NCBI GenBank assembly: GCA_020086605.1
Contig: JACBWW010000004.1
Coordinates: forward strand, 25,216,810 to 25,280,809
Reading direction: 5' to 3'
DNA: 64,000 bases
DNA from: Lanius collurio
Taxonomy: Eukaryota; Chordata; Aves; Passeriformes; Laniidae
Positions within the stretch are counted from its first letter, which is position 1, and each line of letters starts with the position of its first letter. Made by a program: the position numbers and the translations under genes. Shown piece after piece: positions 37,701 through 51,241 of the stretch. Below the pieces are notes generated by a model that was not told the origin of the DNA, searched no databases, and was given only the letters and a program-made list of their open reading frames with translations.

Positions 37701-40700
37701 TCACTAATTGCCTTCATTCAAAAACTGCTCTGAACAGCTTTCTATAAAGCTCATCAACATTAATCTATCATATAAAGTGTTATACATTTGGAAGCATGAA
37801 AGCAGAGAGGTGACAGGCTATGTTGCACCATAGGACAAATTCACTTTGCAGTCATACAATGCACTACGTGTCCAAACTGCATTATTTGTTTTATGGCAGC
37901 TCTCTACATGGGCTCAAAAAAGAGCAGGGAATGAAAGGCATTCTGCCATCCAGTGCACCTGCTCAGGCAACTGAGGTCTCTACCATCCTTCACAGTGGGG
38001 CTGGATGGCTTTGAGGTGCTCAAGGCAAAGTTGAAGAATGTTTCCTTTGTGTTTATACAGCACTCTGCAACCTATCCAGGCTCATAAAATAACAGGATTA
38101 AGCATAATCTTACACTTTTCTGGTACAACATTCTTGATTGAAGAATTTTAAACACTGAATTTAAAGCAAAATTCTCCATTCCACTGCCTGACAAACAACA
38201 CACCTGTTTCCATACTCTTTGCAATTGAAGTTTTCATCACCACTTGAGAACATTGATACTATTTGACCTCCCCTGAACCATCTTATTTACTTAGTTCTGA
38301 CCTGGAATCCATGATGATTTTCAATTCTACTAATCTGGTTTTCACACAGGTGTTTCTCATTGCATTTCCATTTAAGAATATCAGCAGTGCTTTAGTAACA
38401 GTGACTTTGTTCAGCTAAACAGTTTATGACAGCTCATGCACAGAATTTTTATCTCTTTACATAAAACCCCATCAGTGGTGGTGGCTCACAAGCACACCTG
38501 GTAAAGCATATGTTTCTGATCTTTAAGTATACCTAGGCAAGCCAAATGAAAGAAAGGGATAAGCTTGACTCTATGAGAGATAACACATCCAGGCACCAAG
38601 AAGCTCTGTTTTGAACTTTCAAAAAGCATCTAGTTTTTAAAATATTTTTTAGTGATTATAAATATGGAAAACAAAGCCTATCACAGACAATTTTAAAGAA
38701 ATATGAAAATTAAATTTTATATTATACTTTATGCCCTCTATGTTAACAAGCATTTTAGAAAAACTGAATCTAGAGACTATTTCAAATCCTTTAAATAAAG
38801 AGGTTTTGGAATGATATATTATAGAGAGCACCACCAACACACACACGAAAAACACAAACACGAAAACTTCAAAACTCATAGATTAATTGGGGTTTTTTTC
38901 CACCATGTGATCTTAGAATTTAACATTAATTGAGTTTTTCCACATTGCTAACAGTGGTGACTAGTTCAATCCAAGAAAGTAGAACCATGGAAATTTCAAA
39001 GCAAACGTAACAGACAGTTTCCAGATTACTTCTAAATCTTGCCAGTTTTTTGCATAACAAAGAGAGGAGAGGACTCTTTCCCCATGGAAATTCCTTTTTT
39101 AGAGGTTTTTATCCTTAACCAGATGTTATTGGTATAATTTCCAAAATGATAAGCCAGCTGTCAGACCATAAACCATATAACACAAATGGATGAAGTAAAA
39201 AAAAGTCTAAAATTAAGCAGCATTTGTTTCAGATAATAGATATTAGCAGAAGTTGGGCCTATGCAAACCACTTTGAATTTTCTGAGGCTTAGAGATTTTC
39301 AGCTCAAAGCACAGATTTAAGTATATTCTTACAAATTGTTGGTACATCAAATTAACAACCCAAGCCTATTGAAAGTGTTTGAGATTATGAAAGCTAACGA
39401 AACTTTAAAGTACAAGAGAGTTAAGCTTCAAGTCAACATCTGCTAAGTCTAAAATTCATTGAGAAAACTTTATGATTTTGCTGTTCTTGAATCTGAACCC
39501 AAACTCTAATTCTGCCTGAAATCATCCAGCATGTTTAAAAATAATGAGATTGTACTGTTCTGTTTTGTATGGCAATTGACAGATTCTGAGGCACCAATGC
39601 AGGCCATATTCCAATATCTCAAAGTATGTCACCCGTCTGTATTTAGCACCAGCCTCTCATTGTGACTTTAAACATCCCTTCATCACTTAATCTTCACAGG
39701 TCTTTGCTATGAAATTGAGATGGCCTTATCTTCAATAAAATCAAATCAATCAAAAGCATAATTTGCACTGCAACAAGATTTTTTTCACCACAAGCATTTC
39801 AAATGGCTTTACAAGACTTGGTAGGGCATTCCTATATTTAAGAAAAGAGGGCATAAAGATAGTAGATAACTAAGTACACTAGAATCATAGCAAATCAGAG
39901 GCAAAGGATAGAACAGAATCTAGATTTTTCCATATTTCAGTCCTCTTATTTTCAGAAAATAAACATTCTCTGCCTCTTTTATGTTGTATATTTTTATTTC
40001 ATGTCACAAGTCCTGATGATCATTGCACAACCTGAGTATGACAGCCCTTCTTTTAGAGAGACAGATATAAATTACTACTTTGTATTACTGGCAGAATCTA
40101 TCAAAATAGCTCTTCTTACTAAGGTGGGAAAAAAAGTGTTTAATTTTTAAAGCAACTAACTTCCTGTACATGGAATCCTCTGCTGTCACTTAATGATGGG
40201 TGTTGAAGATATAGTCCAGTGAAAGCCTCTCTGCATTTAGAGTCAGAAAGGCAGCTGATGGCAGAGAGCTGCCATTTTGGAAAACATCTACTCAGCTTTC
40301 AAAAAGTTTCAAAAGCTTGTTCTTCTAACTACAAAAGCGAGCTTAAAGAAATACAATGTTTCTTCCACATTACATAATATCAGTTAACTTTGGTAAAGGA
40401 AAATCAAATTTGAACTTCCTGCCACAAAAGTGCAAGGGGAGAAAACATGTACAAGAAATTAGATTGAATTATTCAGATTTCACAACTACTGTGTGACCTG
40501 ATTTCTAGCATGCAGAATACTTCCACAGATGACTTCAATGAAAGATGAAGTTAGCCCTTGAGACAATGAGATCCAAAGAGAACACTATTTACATATAGAC
40601 CTTAAGGATTATTTTTTTTATTTCTTTAAAAAACAAATTCTTCTGCCATGTATTTAATTTTTGAGGCAACACCATATAGCATATTTAAGTCAGAAAGCAC

Positions 40701-42126
40701 AAAAGATTAATGATCTAGTTAACGAAATACACAGATATCTCTATACCAATGATGCACAACACAGGTAAGACCAAACAAGAACAGTAAAGAATTAATTTTG
40801 CATCACAACACATAACCACAAAGCACTGGCTAATGTGGTCTTTTCCCTTGGTTTAAGAAAAGCAACTGTATTCATTAACAGCCTTTCACTTAGTATGACT
40901 TGTGTGTATTACATTCAAACACTCAGCTGTCATATGAAATGATGGGAGCTGACAGTTCAGAATTTGAAGGTTTAACTCCTTTTGAATGTACTAAATGAAC
41001 AAGTGCTGTCTAATTTTGGTTGAACTGAAACCAACAAAAATCCCCTGCAAGGATGCAAGATTTTATTATACCTTTTCAAGTTTAATATGCACAGTGAATA
41101 TTCAGAGCTTTTCAGCTCAATACTCAGTTAATTCTATGACTAAGAAAGATGTCATTAGGTAGGCTTCAGGCAACAGTGAGCTACAAATGGAATTCCTTCC
41201 TTATTTTCTGAAACTCAGAGTTTATGATCCATATCCAATGATGAATGGTCTATAAACCCTCTTATGGTCTTTAATTGCATAAACTTTACATTATAGACTT
41301 ACATTAGCTTGTGAACATTTTTGCTACAAGATATAGAAAACCAGTAAAAACATAAGTTCCTCAGCTCTTACACAAATAGAGCATGTAATTCTTCAGTATA
41401 ATTTGTTCAGTACTCATATTCTTTGTTTGAATTTGTACTTTTCTACATATGCAGAGAAATAAAGCTTTACATTTTAAATCTTAAAAATTTACATTTTTAT
41501 AATGCTTAATTCCTGAAACTCATGCCGTCTAGTTGGCACTCTGTGTTCTGTCTCAATGTGAATTGGTCCTAACCCTGTCAAACTATTTTATCTTGTAGCT
41601 GCTGCTTATATTGGTGTATTAATAAATGGCTTCCTACACCCTAATAGCAGCATGCATTCCTCCTAATCAGTGAACTCCTCTACTGGATTCTGCTGACATT
41701 TTGACTTGTTTTAGAAAGCATTAAATAAATAAGGAACAAAGTTGACATAATGTATTTGATAAGTATTATAGAGAAAAGAGCTTCAGGTAGATTGCTCATA
41801 TATACCCTCTATGAAGATAAAACACAACCACCTAGAATTTAAATTTTTAACAGCAATTTATATGAAAAAAAAAAGAGACTTGTCAAGCTGGGTTAATAGC
41901 AGAACTACAGGTTGTGTCTCCTAAAGTGATGCATGTTTTGCCCCTAAATTACTTGTCCACTAGCATGGCAAGTAGTTGAACCCAGTGCTATACACGGCAC
42001 ACGGCTGCTACTATATGGAGTACTGATAACGCTGCTTCGACCCTCGGCTCAACCACTAATCAAGGAAAAAAAAGGAAGATACATACTTTCAAAACTGAAA
42101 TGGCTATATTTGCTACTGCAGATGCG
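34796..42126. other. Unique AT-rich noncoding DNA
   Basis: No gene supported; open frames are 62-76 codons at most. A (CTG)6 run lies at 37424-37441 in no recognisable coding context. No interspersed repeat was recognised. Confidence 0.6.
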
Positions 42127-42258
42127 TTCAGCTTGGAGAAGGTTCTGAGGAGCCCTTACCACAGTCCTCCAGTACCTAAAGGGGGCTACAAGAAAGCCAG
42201 AGAAGAACTTTTCAGAGAACATGCAGTGATAGGACAAGGGGAAATGGCTTTCAACTGA
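42127..42258 (+). mobile_element. CR1 LINE internal fragment
   Basis: TTCAGCTTGGAGAAGG, CCAGTACCTAAAGGGGGCTACAAGAAAGC, AGTGATAGGACAAGGGG and AATGGCTTTCAACTGAA are standard CR1 phrases covering the C-terminal end of ORF2 and the start of the 3' region. The + frame would read as a decayed 'FSLEK'-type C-terminus. It lacks the 3' UTR and tail, unlike ordinary 5'-truncated CR1 copies, so its right side was lost after insertion or the copy is a deletion remnant. Confidence 0.82.
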
Positions 42259-45200
42259 ATTTTTGAATGAAGATTTGTGAAAAACATAATGGTATCAGGA
42301 AATTAATTGTGTGAATTGTAATTATGTTATTTTTTTGCTCATCTGTACTGAAAAATCAACATAAATCACAGATACTGAAATTAAACAGAACCATCTCATA
42401 TGGAGAAATCGCTGTAGGAATGTTTCTTCTGTCATGTTTTGCAGTTTTGCTTTTTTGCTTAATCTGAAAACATCATATCTCTAATTCCACATCCATTATC
42501 AAATAATGAGTCCATATCAAATAGATATGAGACTCATGTAATTATGAGTTTTGCAATAATTTTGCGAAAGAACTTTAATAAACTCAAAAAATATCATGAA
42601 TTTTATACTTATATATACTTACAGCATACTCTGCTAGAGTATTAAGCAGACCAAATAAACTCCATTTCATAAGGATCACTTCAGTATCAACTATCATAAT
42701 ATTAGAATGTAAGACAGTAAAAACATGCTTGGAGTATTATTTGAAGTAAACACGCCTCAGTATTGCACAGAAGACAAGCATGTTATATTCACAATTTAAC
42801 TCTCATGTTGCATTAGAAAATTTGAATGTTTTGGTTAGCTACAAAATAATTTCAATCTTTTCAGCATGTTAACCAACTGTTATTTGCAACTCTTACTTAA
42901 TCTACACCTAGAGGATCATACACTCTGTTATTAGGACTGGTTATTGACCGTCTTATTAAATTTCTGCCAATAAGTGTTTTTAAATAATTGTATCTATGAA
43001 TGTATGCATTTTAACAATTCTTGATTTCTCTTTTCAGTATTTAGTAAATGGAGATGGCTTGCCTGCTAAATGTTTTAGTTAATCATTTTCTGTAATTAAA
43101 TGATCTCTCCAATTATTCAGGAAATGAAGATGTGTAATAAACTTAAGGAAATTGAACAGTCAATAACTGGGATAGATGACAGCAGTTAACGACTGTATGG
43201 GGAGTTAAAAATTCCCATGCTCTATCTAATTGTATGCCTCCAGCCGCTGTCTCTTCTAACACAGCAAGAACCTACAAAGTGTTGAGTATGAATAGCATAA
43301 AAGCAGCTGCATTTTGGGCATCTCTTGCCCATGGTAGGCTAGAGTAGAATTAAGATGAAACTATGACTATAGAATTTCTTTTCTGCTGCTCTGAGGTCCT
43401 TTCCTGCATACACTATTTAGAAACATAGGTCATGAGGGGCTATTCCCATTCCCACATTCCCATCCTAAATTGTTGTCACCATCCACATCCTTTCCACAGA
43501 AAAGAGGAGGGTTAGTGAAGCAATGTACTGCAGGATTTCCTGTAGACCATGCATAGTATGGAAGGAATTGGAAGAAGATGAAAGAATAACATCAATGGAA
43601 CATGAAGGAAGTACTCCAGGTCTCCCAGGCATTTCCACAAAATGTAATAAATCAAACAAATGTAAATTATTGGAAGGAACATGCTTTAGTCAAGGAGCTA
43701 TTTAGAATAAAGTGTCACACATTTTCCTATACATGCTTGTACAGACTCCAGCCTGGGACCAACCCCATTTTCTCATGATTTCTATTTTGGAAAAAAACAA
43801 TACAAATTTGAATAGGCACTTGTGTTCAAATGTTCTTTATGCTAATGACTCCTCAATGTTTTGCACAGTTGCGTGACATTAAAATAAATTATTTCATTCC
43901 TAATATAATGTATTTGTAGAACTAAGAGTTGGCTTTCCATAGACTATTCTAAGTTTGCAGTAAAAAGCAAGGGTTATGAAAGTCATATCTTTCTAGTATT
44001 TTTTCTAAATTTTAAGGTCCTAATATTCTCTAGACAATATTGGCTTTACCAGTTCTTTCACTCCTTTCTGCTTTGACAATACCTACCTACTATAGAAGAC
44101 AACAAAATAAATTAAATTGTAACTGTTAAGAATGTCAAATATTGCCATTTATGCAAGTAATATTTACTATCTACTGAACAAGATGTGATTTTATTAAAGA
44201 AATGCATTCCCAGTAACAAAAAGAAGAATGAGTGAACTGTACTGTTATCTTTTCCATAAAAAAAATCCATTAAAAAAAAGTAATCTTTTCTATAAGCAAA
44301 TCACTCATTTAATGACTATATGCATCTAAAAGACACCGCTACACTGCCTCAGGAATTTCAGAGTTCCTAAATAATATAGAAACCTTCCTAGAACTCTGAA
44401 GGTGCCCCCTTCCTTCCTGAACATCTTTCAGTTCTGCCAGCTTACATGCTGGAGAGGTACAACATGAAGTCGGTTGCAAAGTTGCCAGAGAATTATTATC
44501 TTACACTGAGAAGGGCCAATTGATTAAATTGAATAATTATTGAAATAAAATTCATAAGATAAAGCATGTATCAAGACCTCAAAAATAATAACAGTATAAA
44601 TGGCTTGTTTTGTAGGGCACTTTCTTGCGGAAACATGAAAATGTAAAAAAGTGTGAAAACATAAAACATTTCAGTGTTCCAAAACCTACTTTGATCTAAT
44701 TGGACACTGAAATACTGTCATTTCTTACAATTCCACATTTCAAATACCCTTAACAGACAGAAGAATAACAGCAAGACATAACTCCACCTCAAAGCTCTCT
44801 TGCCCCTTTATCCATCAACAACATTCAGAGAAGACATTCTGTGTGTACAGGCTGCTTAGGAAGAAAGGCCATTACTCTGTGCCAAACTAACACATGGATG
44901 TATAACTGGCCTTATAAACAATACGCCCCTTTCAATAGTTATAATTTTAAAAATAAAATTCTATGTTTCTTCTATTTTAATCTTTGTACTATTTCTCTTT
45001 AGCAGTGCAGTGTAACTGCTTACACAAATGTACAAGCTCTGGCCTCTTTAGCTTCTATGCTTAGACCTGAAAGGATCTGGGAGTAATTTGGCTTCATTTT
45101 GGATATCCTGTTAAGGGATTAAAAATGGATCAACTCCCCAGTTGCCTTGCAGCTTTTATGTGCTCTTCATAAAAGGTTTCAAAAGTAGAAGGACAGTGTA

Positions 45201-47889
45201 TTTGTTATTTCTGGCTCCGTTAAACACAATAGTAATGAACATTAGCTATTTAGCTCTTAAAAAGCATGCAAAACACAACATGCTTATGATGTATGGCACT
45301 TTAAACATATGCTTACAGCTATACACTGACACCTAATCACCTGCATGAGAGCACTGGCACGGAATGCCAAGATTATACAGCCATGCTTCCAAATGGCCCC
45401 TAAGTTGTTTAAAGTTGTCTACTCCTCCAGCAAATATTGTGATTTGAAAACTCTTCAAGTATTACATTGTGAAAAGAATAATTTTCAAGAAAAGAACATG
45501 GATTGTAGATGAACAACCTGTGTCTAAGGTTGTAAATACAAAATAAGTTGTTTTCCAAAGGATACTAAAAGAAATAAAAAATGTGTGCCCAATGGGGACA
45601 TTCACTTGGCAATTTTATTTCTTTATAAAAAGCTGCTATTAATTACAAACTAGTTTTTATGCAATTCTGCTTTCTTTAAATGTGGAGTGAATTCTCCCCA
45701 TAAACTAATGAACTGAAGTGAAGCCAAATAGAGACCAGCTGGCTGAATTGCTAAGTAATTTTATCCACATGATTGACTTTATGATCCTTTCACTACAGTA
45801 ACTAGTCTTTATTCTTACAATCATCATCAACCATAATTCCAGAGGGAGAGATGATTAAAAATCAAGAGAATAGAGAGGAGAGGTTTGTTTGATGTGGTAC
45901 AGTGCATTCTTACACACACTTCTTCTGTATAATAGGTGTGGAATTACAAGTCTTTATAGCCTCCAAAGCAGTGCACTGAATAGCTGCCTCAAAGACATAA
46001 TAAGCAACCAATGCCTAAATAATCATTACAGATACTCCATTAACAGCATCTATCTGTGTGGCTTTTAACCATACAAATTGTTTTTTGACAGCTTGTAACC
46101 TTTCTGAACAGTTTCCTTTGGGCATTACACCACATTCAGATCTAATTTTAACTTTTGCTTTGTCTATAATTTATTACTTTCTTTGGAGATACATAATGTA
46201 TTTCAGTGGAATGGATAAATTCAAATAAAAGACTTTAAAAAAATCAATTGCTGTTTTAATCTATTAAATCCTTGCTCTCTAGGAGATAACTAAAATCTGA
46301 TGAAACATAACAGGGGAAAAAGGCTAAATGGTCTGGTATTCCTGAGGGTATCTGTTTTACAACAAGCAATATTTTTTTCCTCAAATTATTTAAAATAGGG
46401 CATAACCAACTGAAAAAAGAATAAAAGTAAAAACATATATAAATAAAACATAAATCCTTTAAGGCTGTTCCTGAGAGCCAGAGACTTTAAATGACATAAT
46501 AAATAACGTTATAAAATAGTTTAATGATGTATTGCAATGGGATAAAAAGCTAAGAAAGATGTGCAATAGTATCTTTTTTTCCAAAGAGAGCCCATAATTA
46601 CAATTCAGTAAAGATAAGTGACTTACGAAGAGCTAGAGGGCAAGCGTGATTTCCAGAAACTGGTGGAAATGTGGAAAATTAATGTGGGAGATTACGTAAC
46701 AGTATTGGGTGATTCGTATTGGCTGCCGTGGCCATTATCTCACTCCTGAGGACACCATTTTCAGGAATAATGTCCAGTAAGTCAACATGTAGTAGCAATC
46801 AACATAGAAATGTCATCATTCTGGCAGCAAAAATTTCTGATTTCTTTTAAGACATTCAGCTCTTTTTCAACAGATTCAAGTACCTTTCCCAAAGTTTTCA
46901 AATCTATGTAACAGATAAACACGCCTGTCCAACTGACAGAGGAGTGATTTGAAACCACCTAAGCATTCACCACTCCCAAAAGTTCCTGTCCTTTACAGAT
47001 GGTATTCAGTGGCTAGTCACATAAAAATTAATCATCACCATTGAAAGAAGCGTAAGTCAGACAGGCACAAAAATCTACTTCTTCGAATCAACTGAACAAG
47101 TTCTTTCACATCTCCTGAATCTTAAAATGGATCACTAAATCTAGTACAGTTTTCATAAATGACAGGGAAGGCAGAGTAAATCTTTAAATAAAATGTGGAA
47201 ATATCCCTCTCGATATGAATTTAATTCATCATGCTAAACTCAGTGAAGGTACATCAGCATAAAATTAGAATGAGGCTGTTATGAATCAAGGAGATTCATG
47301 TTTAAATTGCATCTTACAACTGAGATATACCACAGCTGGTATATCTGAGGAGCTGAAAAAATAATGGCATCATTCTTGGTTATATATAAGATAGTCAATA
47401 ACAGATTTTTGGTATAAATGTTGATAGGGAGAAGAGGTGTCAATGGAAGATATTATTAGAAAAGCATAATGAAAATGTGAAATATAAAGATCTAAAAAAA
47501 ATAAATATGAGAAAATCTCAATTATTCAGTTATTTTTTGAGGTTCATTCAGTGTCAAAATAATACTCCAGACTGTTTAGCTGGTTTGAGGTTTTGCTGGG
47601 TTTTTTTGTATTGTGGGTAGGGCTATTTTAATTTGCTATCAAGAATTTTACTTATAAATTATGGCACTGAAAGTAGAAAGATCACAGTCAGAGTGCTCTG
47701 ACAGAGTCTTAAACACTTCAAGATTTCTTTTTGTTTTATTTGTAGATATTTAATATCTCAACATACCCAATGCACTGCTGCAAGTATCACGGGCCAAAGA
47801 GTAAAATGAGCTCTTTGTAATTTGATCAGTCAGTATCAACCTGACGAAAATAATAAAAACATCCCCATCTTAGGTATCTTAAAATGGGA
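42259..47889. other. Unique AT-rich noncoding DNA, possible regulatory blocks
   Basis: No gene supported. Blocks at about 43080-43290, 45600-45850 and 46620-46800 have mixed composition, homeobox-type cores and, in the last, a palindromic bZIP-type site (ATTACGTAAC, 46691-46700). They resemble conserved noncoding elements only by texture. A 10-bp-stem hairpin lies at 47323-47346 (AGATATACCA/TGGTATATCT, loop CAGC). Confidence 0.45.
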
Positions 47890-47906
47890 GGGGGGGGGGG
47901 GGGGGG
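47890..47906. repeat. Homopolymer G17
   Basis: Seventeen consecutive G after GGGA on the + strand, about 15 bases before a T-rich run. It could form a G-quadruplex on this strand. Length is likely unstable and prone to sequencing error. Confidence 0.95.
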
Positions 47907-48489
47907 AAGAAGTCCTTTTTGTTTTTTTTTTTCAATTCTGACCCATTTCATTACATAAGACAGTTCTAATCACTGTAGACCTCTTCTAATTGACTTGCTC
48001 ACCAATTCAGAGTACCATACTATATACCATTCATCATTATCACCAACAGTAGTTAAGGACATTACACAGTTGTCAGTATGACACAATTATCTCTCATATA
48101 TTTCTTCTTCTAGTCCTTTCCCAATCTTTCAACCTTGTCATGAAAGCACACCAAACTGTGGGTGCATTTAATTCCAAGAAATATTGCAGTGATATAATCT
48201 GAGAAGCTACAAAATTGAAGGCTAAATCAACCAATACTCTGGCTGATGGGAATTAATAGAAAGCCATGTTCTGAGGTGCTACCATATAGAAGCATTACAT
48301 TTGTGTTACATAAAGCAATCACAGAGTGAAATGACCAATTGAGAATACGGATTTAAATAAGAAAAAAGTGAGGGTGGCATGGGGCGGAGTAAGTATTTAA
48401 GTGCTCTTAATTTACTACTTCTGTCTTCATCTGGTTCAAGTACAATTACCTGGTTTTCTTAACTAAAGAAGGCTCAATCTTTTGGATAG

Positions 48490-49465
48490 TTTATGCAGTC
48501 AGATGTTATCAGGACAGTCAAAACTGAGTTATCCATGTCCTCTTCCACAGAGCTGCTCCCCAGTCAATCAGTCCATTGCTGCAAGACCTTGTATTTGTCC
48601 TTGTTGCTGTCATCCCACTTCTTCAAGTCTGCTTAGGTCCTTCTTGATGGAAAGCTTCCCATTGAATTGGACAAGAAGTCTACCAGTTGAAGGCCATTGA
48701 AAACTTGATGAGAGTGAGCTCCATCTCTCCATCTCACCTTAATGATAAAGAGGATGGGTCCCAGTGTAGACCCCTGAATACTCTTGTCACAGGCACCCAG
48801 GAAGACAACAACCAAGAAAGAACCACTTCTGTACCCCATCATCCAACTGGTATTGTAAATATTTAGTTGTTCACTCATCCACACTGTAAAATCCTAATGT
48901 GGGTACAAGAATATTGTGAGGACAGCACCAAAAACCTTGCTAAATTTAATGACATTCAGTTTTCTCCCCTCATCCAGAAATCCAGAAATTACTTTTGATC
49001 ATAAAGTCAGTCAGATTCATCAGACATGATTTACCCCTTTTAAAGGCCTGATGTGAGTTACCTTCTCCTTTATGTCCAGAAGCATTCTTTAGGAGACTCC
49101 ATGGTTTTCCTGTGAATCACGGTGAGGCTGACTGGTCTGCACTTCCTGGTCTTTGAAGATGGATATAATATTCCCTTTTTTTTTCAATTATCAGGGACAT
49201 CCATAGATTTCCACAACTTTCAAAGATGACAGAAAGTGACCTTGCAAGGACACCAGAGAATGCTCTCAGCGCCCTTAGATGCAGCCTATCAAGTTCCATG
49301 GTCTTGTAAGGGTCGTGTCCTCTTATGTAATTCCTGAGTCTATTTACATACACCATGGGAGTTCAGTTTGTCCTAAACCCCCTTTACTAAACATAGGTAT
49401 CTGGGACACCTGGGTCATGAACTTGTTTCGAATAATTCGGGAAAAATATTGACCAATGTTAAACT
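48490..49465 (-). mobile_element. CR1 LINE reverse-transcriptase segment, inverted part
   Basis: On the reverse strand this is decayed CR1 ORF2. The frame at 49117-49356 matches the RT region before the catalytic palm, and the frame at 48633-48884 contains GSTLGPILFI, the CR1 'QGS.LGP.LFN' box. The downstream F-ADD catalytic box is eroded (the DNA near 48690-48710 reads KFSMAF in that frame). The low-coordinate end matches ORF2 just past the 'WLESS' region. Frameshifts and stops make it non-coding today. Its position next to the + strand CR1 at 49,470 suggests one insertion with an inverted 5' part. Confidence 0.85.
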
Positions 49466-49469
49466 TCTG

Positions 49470-50006
49470 CCCACATGAGAATCACACATAGTATTTCATC
49501 CAGGTCTGGAGTCCTCAGCGCAGTAAAGATGTGGACCTATTTGAGTACGTCCAGAGTAAGGTCATGAGGATGATGGGAGGGCCAAAGCACTGCTCCTACA
49601 AAGACAGGCTGAGAGAGTTGGGGTTGTTCAGCCTGGAGAAGAGAAGGCTCCAAGGAGACCTTCCAGTACCTTCCACTACCTTAAGGGTGCTGATAAAAAA
49701 GAGAGAGAAGGACGTTTTACAGGGGCAAATAGTAACAGGACAAGGGGCAATGGTTTTGAACTAAAAGAGGAGACATGTAGATTAGATTAGGAAGACATTC
49801 TTTACTCAGAGGGTGGTGAGGCACCGGTACAGTTCGCCCAGAGAAGCTCTGAATATCCTACCCCTGGAAGTTTTCAAAGGTGGGTTGGATGCTGCCCTGA
49901 GCAACTTGATCTAGAAATGTCATCCCCGCTCAGGGCAGGGGGGTTGGAATGAGATGATCTTTAAGGTCTCTTCCAATCCAAACCATTCTATGATTCTATG
50001 ATTCTG
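49470..50006 (+). mobile_element. CR1 LINE 3' end (ORF2 C-terminus, 3' UTR, tail)
   Basis: The frame from 49,489 encodes a decayed CR1 ORF2 C-terminus (IQVWSPQ, then LRELGLFSLEKRRLQGDL at about 49603-49665), followed by GATGATCTTTAAGGTCTCTTCC and the tail ATTCTATGATTCTATGATTCT ending near 50006. This is the complete 3' end. It begins abruptly at 'VWSPQ', where the inverted segment ends on the other strand, leaving a gap of roughly 50-60 codons of ORF2 by my recollection of the family. Confidence 0.93.
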
Positions 50007-51029
50007 GTCTCAAGATAGTGTATCAAGCAGACACGAACAGGCAGGAGCTGGCATGATCCAGATTCTGCTCTGTATCTACACTGAAATTCTTTGATGACAA
50101 TGCTGGGCCTCAGAATCCTGAAAAGTATCTTAAAGAGATCAAAAGCAGCTGGAACACTGCTTGACCAGAGTCCAATTATCTCCAAACCATTAAGTTTTTG
50201 TTTAATTTACTTTTAAATATTATACTGAGGAGGGTGATCACCAATATATTCCCATGGTTAGTAACCCTCACTACAAAGAAGGAACTACTTAAATTTCAGC
50301 CAGTAAGCCACATAATGCAAAGAAAAGAAGAAAAATTATCTATATAACAGTTATTCCATCCCAGGTAAAACTTAACTTTAGTTAAGACAAACTAGATTTC
50401 AATATGATCACAGCTGCAGAACAACGAATAATTTTTGCTTTGATAAAACCAGCTAGTTCCCATTACAAACATTACAAAGAGAAGTTACTGTTGCAAATGC
50501 AGAACAACTGCTGAGCTCATTTTAGCTCTGATCAAGAGTCAGTCTGGATGCCAAAAGAGTGATGAATGGCATGATTGCTCCATTGCTTCTGTGCTAGATA
50601 TGATTTTCTGTTGGCACCCTATGTACTAATTAAAATGGCTGTAATACACTCCAACTAAATTACGTTAAAAATAATTGAGATATACCAACTTTATGCATTT
50701 TATCATATATTTGTGTACATGTACATATAAATATTGCAGCATGGTTTCTCAAATGATGGAAAATACCAGTCCTCTACTGAAGCCTACATCAGTAAAATAT
50801 CTGGACCCATTTTACCTAAATACACACAATACTTACATATTTGTATATATTTATTTCCTAATCACTGCAATTTTAAGAAATTTATTGACTACAGAAAGAC
50901 AGCAATTTCAAGAAATTTATTGACAACTATGCCAACATGTTCAGATTTCAGTTTTTAAGAGTCAAATACCTGGACCTACAATCCAGATCCAAATATGATT
51001 GGAAACTTCAGATTTCAGGAGTAATATCA
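50007..51029. other. Noncoding DNA between CR1 copies
   Basis: No gene. It contains an imperfect tandem duplication (50867-50924) in which GCAATTT[T/C]AAGAAATTTATTGAC occurs twice, about 34 bp apart. Confidence 0.55.
50867..50924. repeat. Imperfect two-copy tandem duplication
   Basis: The block AAGAAATTTATTGAC is repeated at about 50875 and 50910, with GCAATTT before each copy; the unit is about 34-35 bp. Confidence 0.8.
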
Positions 51030-51241
51030 TGTGTTCAGGAACAATTTCTTTGTGGAAAGGGCTGTCAAACACTGGGATGGTCTGCCCAGGGAAGTGGTGG
51101 AGTCACCATTCCTGGAGGTGTTTGAGGAATGATTGGATGTGGCACTTAGTGCAATGGCTTTGTTCACAAGGTGGTGTTCAGTCAAAGGTTGGACTAGGTG
51201 TTAGAGATCTTTTCCAACCTTAATGATCCTATGATTCTATT
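51030..51241 (+). mobile_element. CR1 LINE, 5'-truncated 3' end
   Basis: AACACTGGGATGGTCTGCCC, AGGGAAGTGGTGGAGTCACC, CCTGGAGGTGTTTGAGGAA, GGTTGGACTAGGTGTTAGA and the tail ATGATCCTATGATTCTATT are the standard CR1 3' UTR in order. About 210 bp survive. It belongs to a different subfamily from the copies at 20.5 and 53.6 kb (the 'GTGGTGTTCAGTCAAAGG' type). Confidence 0.93.

Noticed and set aside
49531..49764. 77-codon + frame as a host gene
   Set aside because: It is the decayed C-terminal part of CR1 ORF2.
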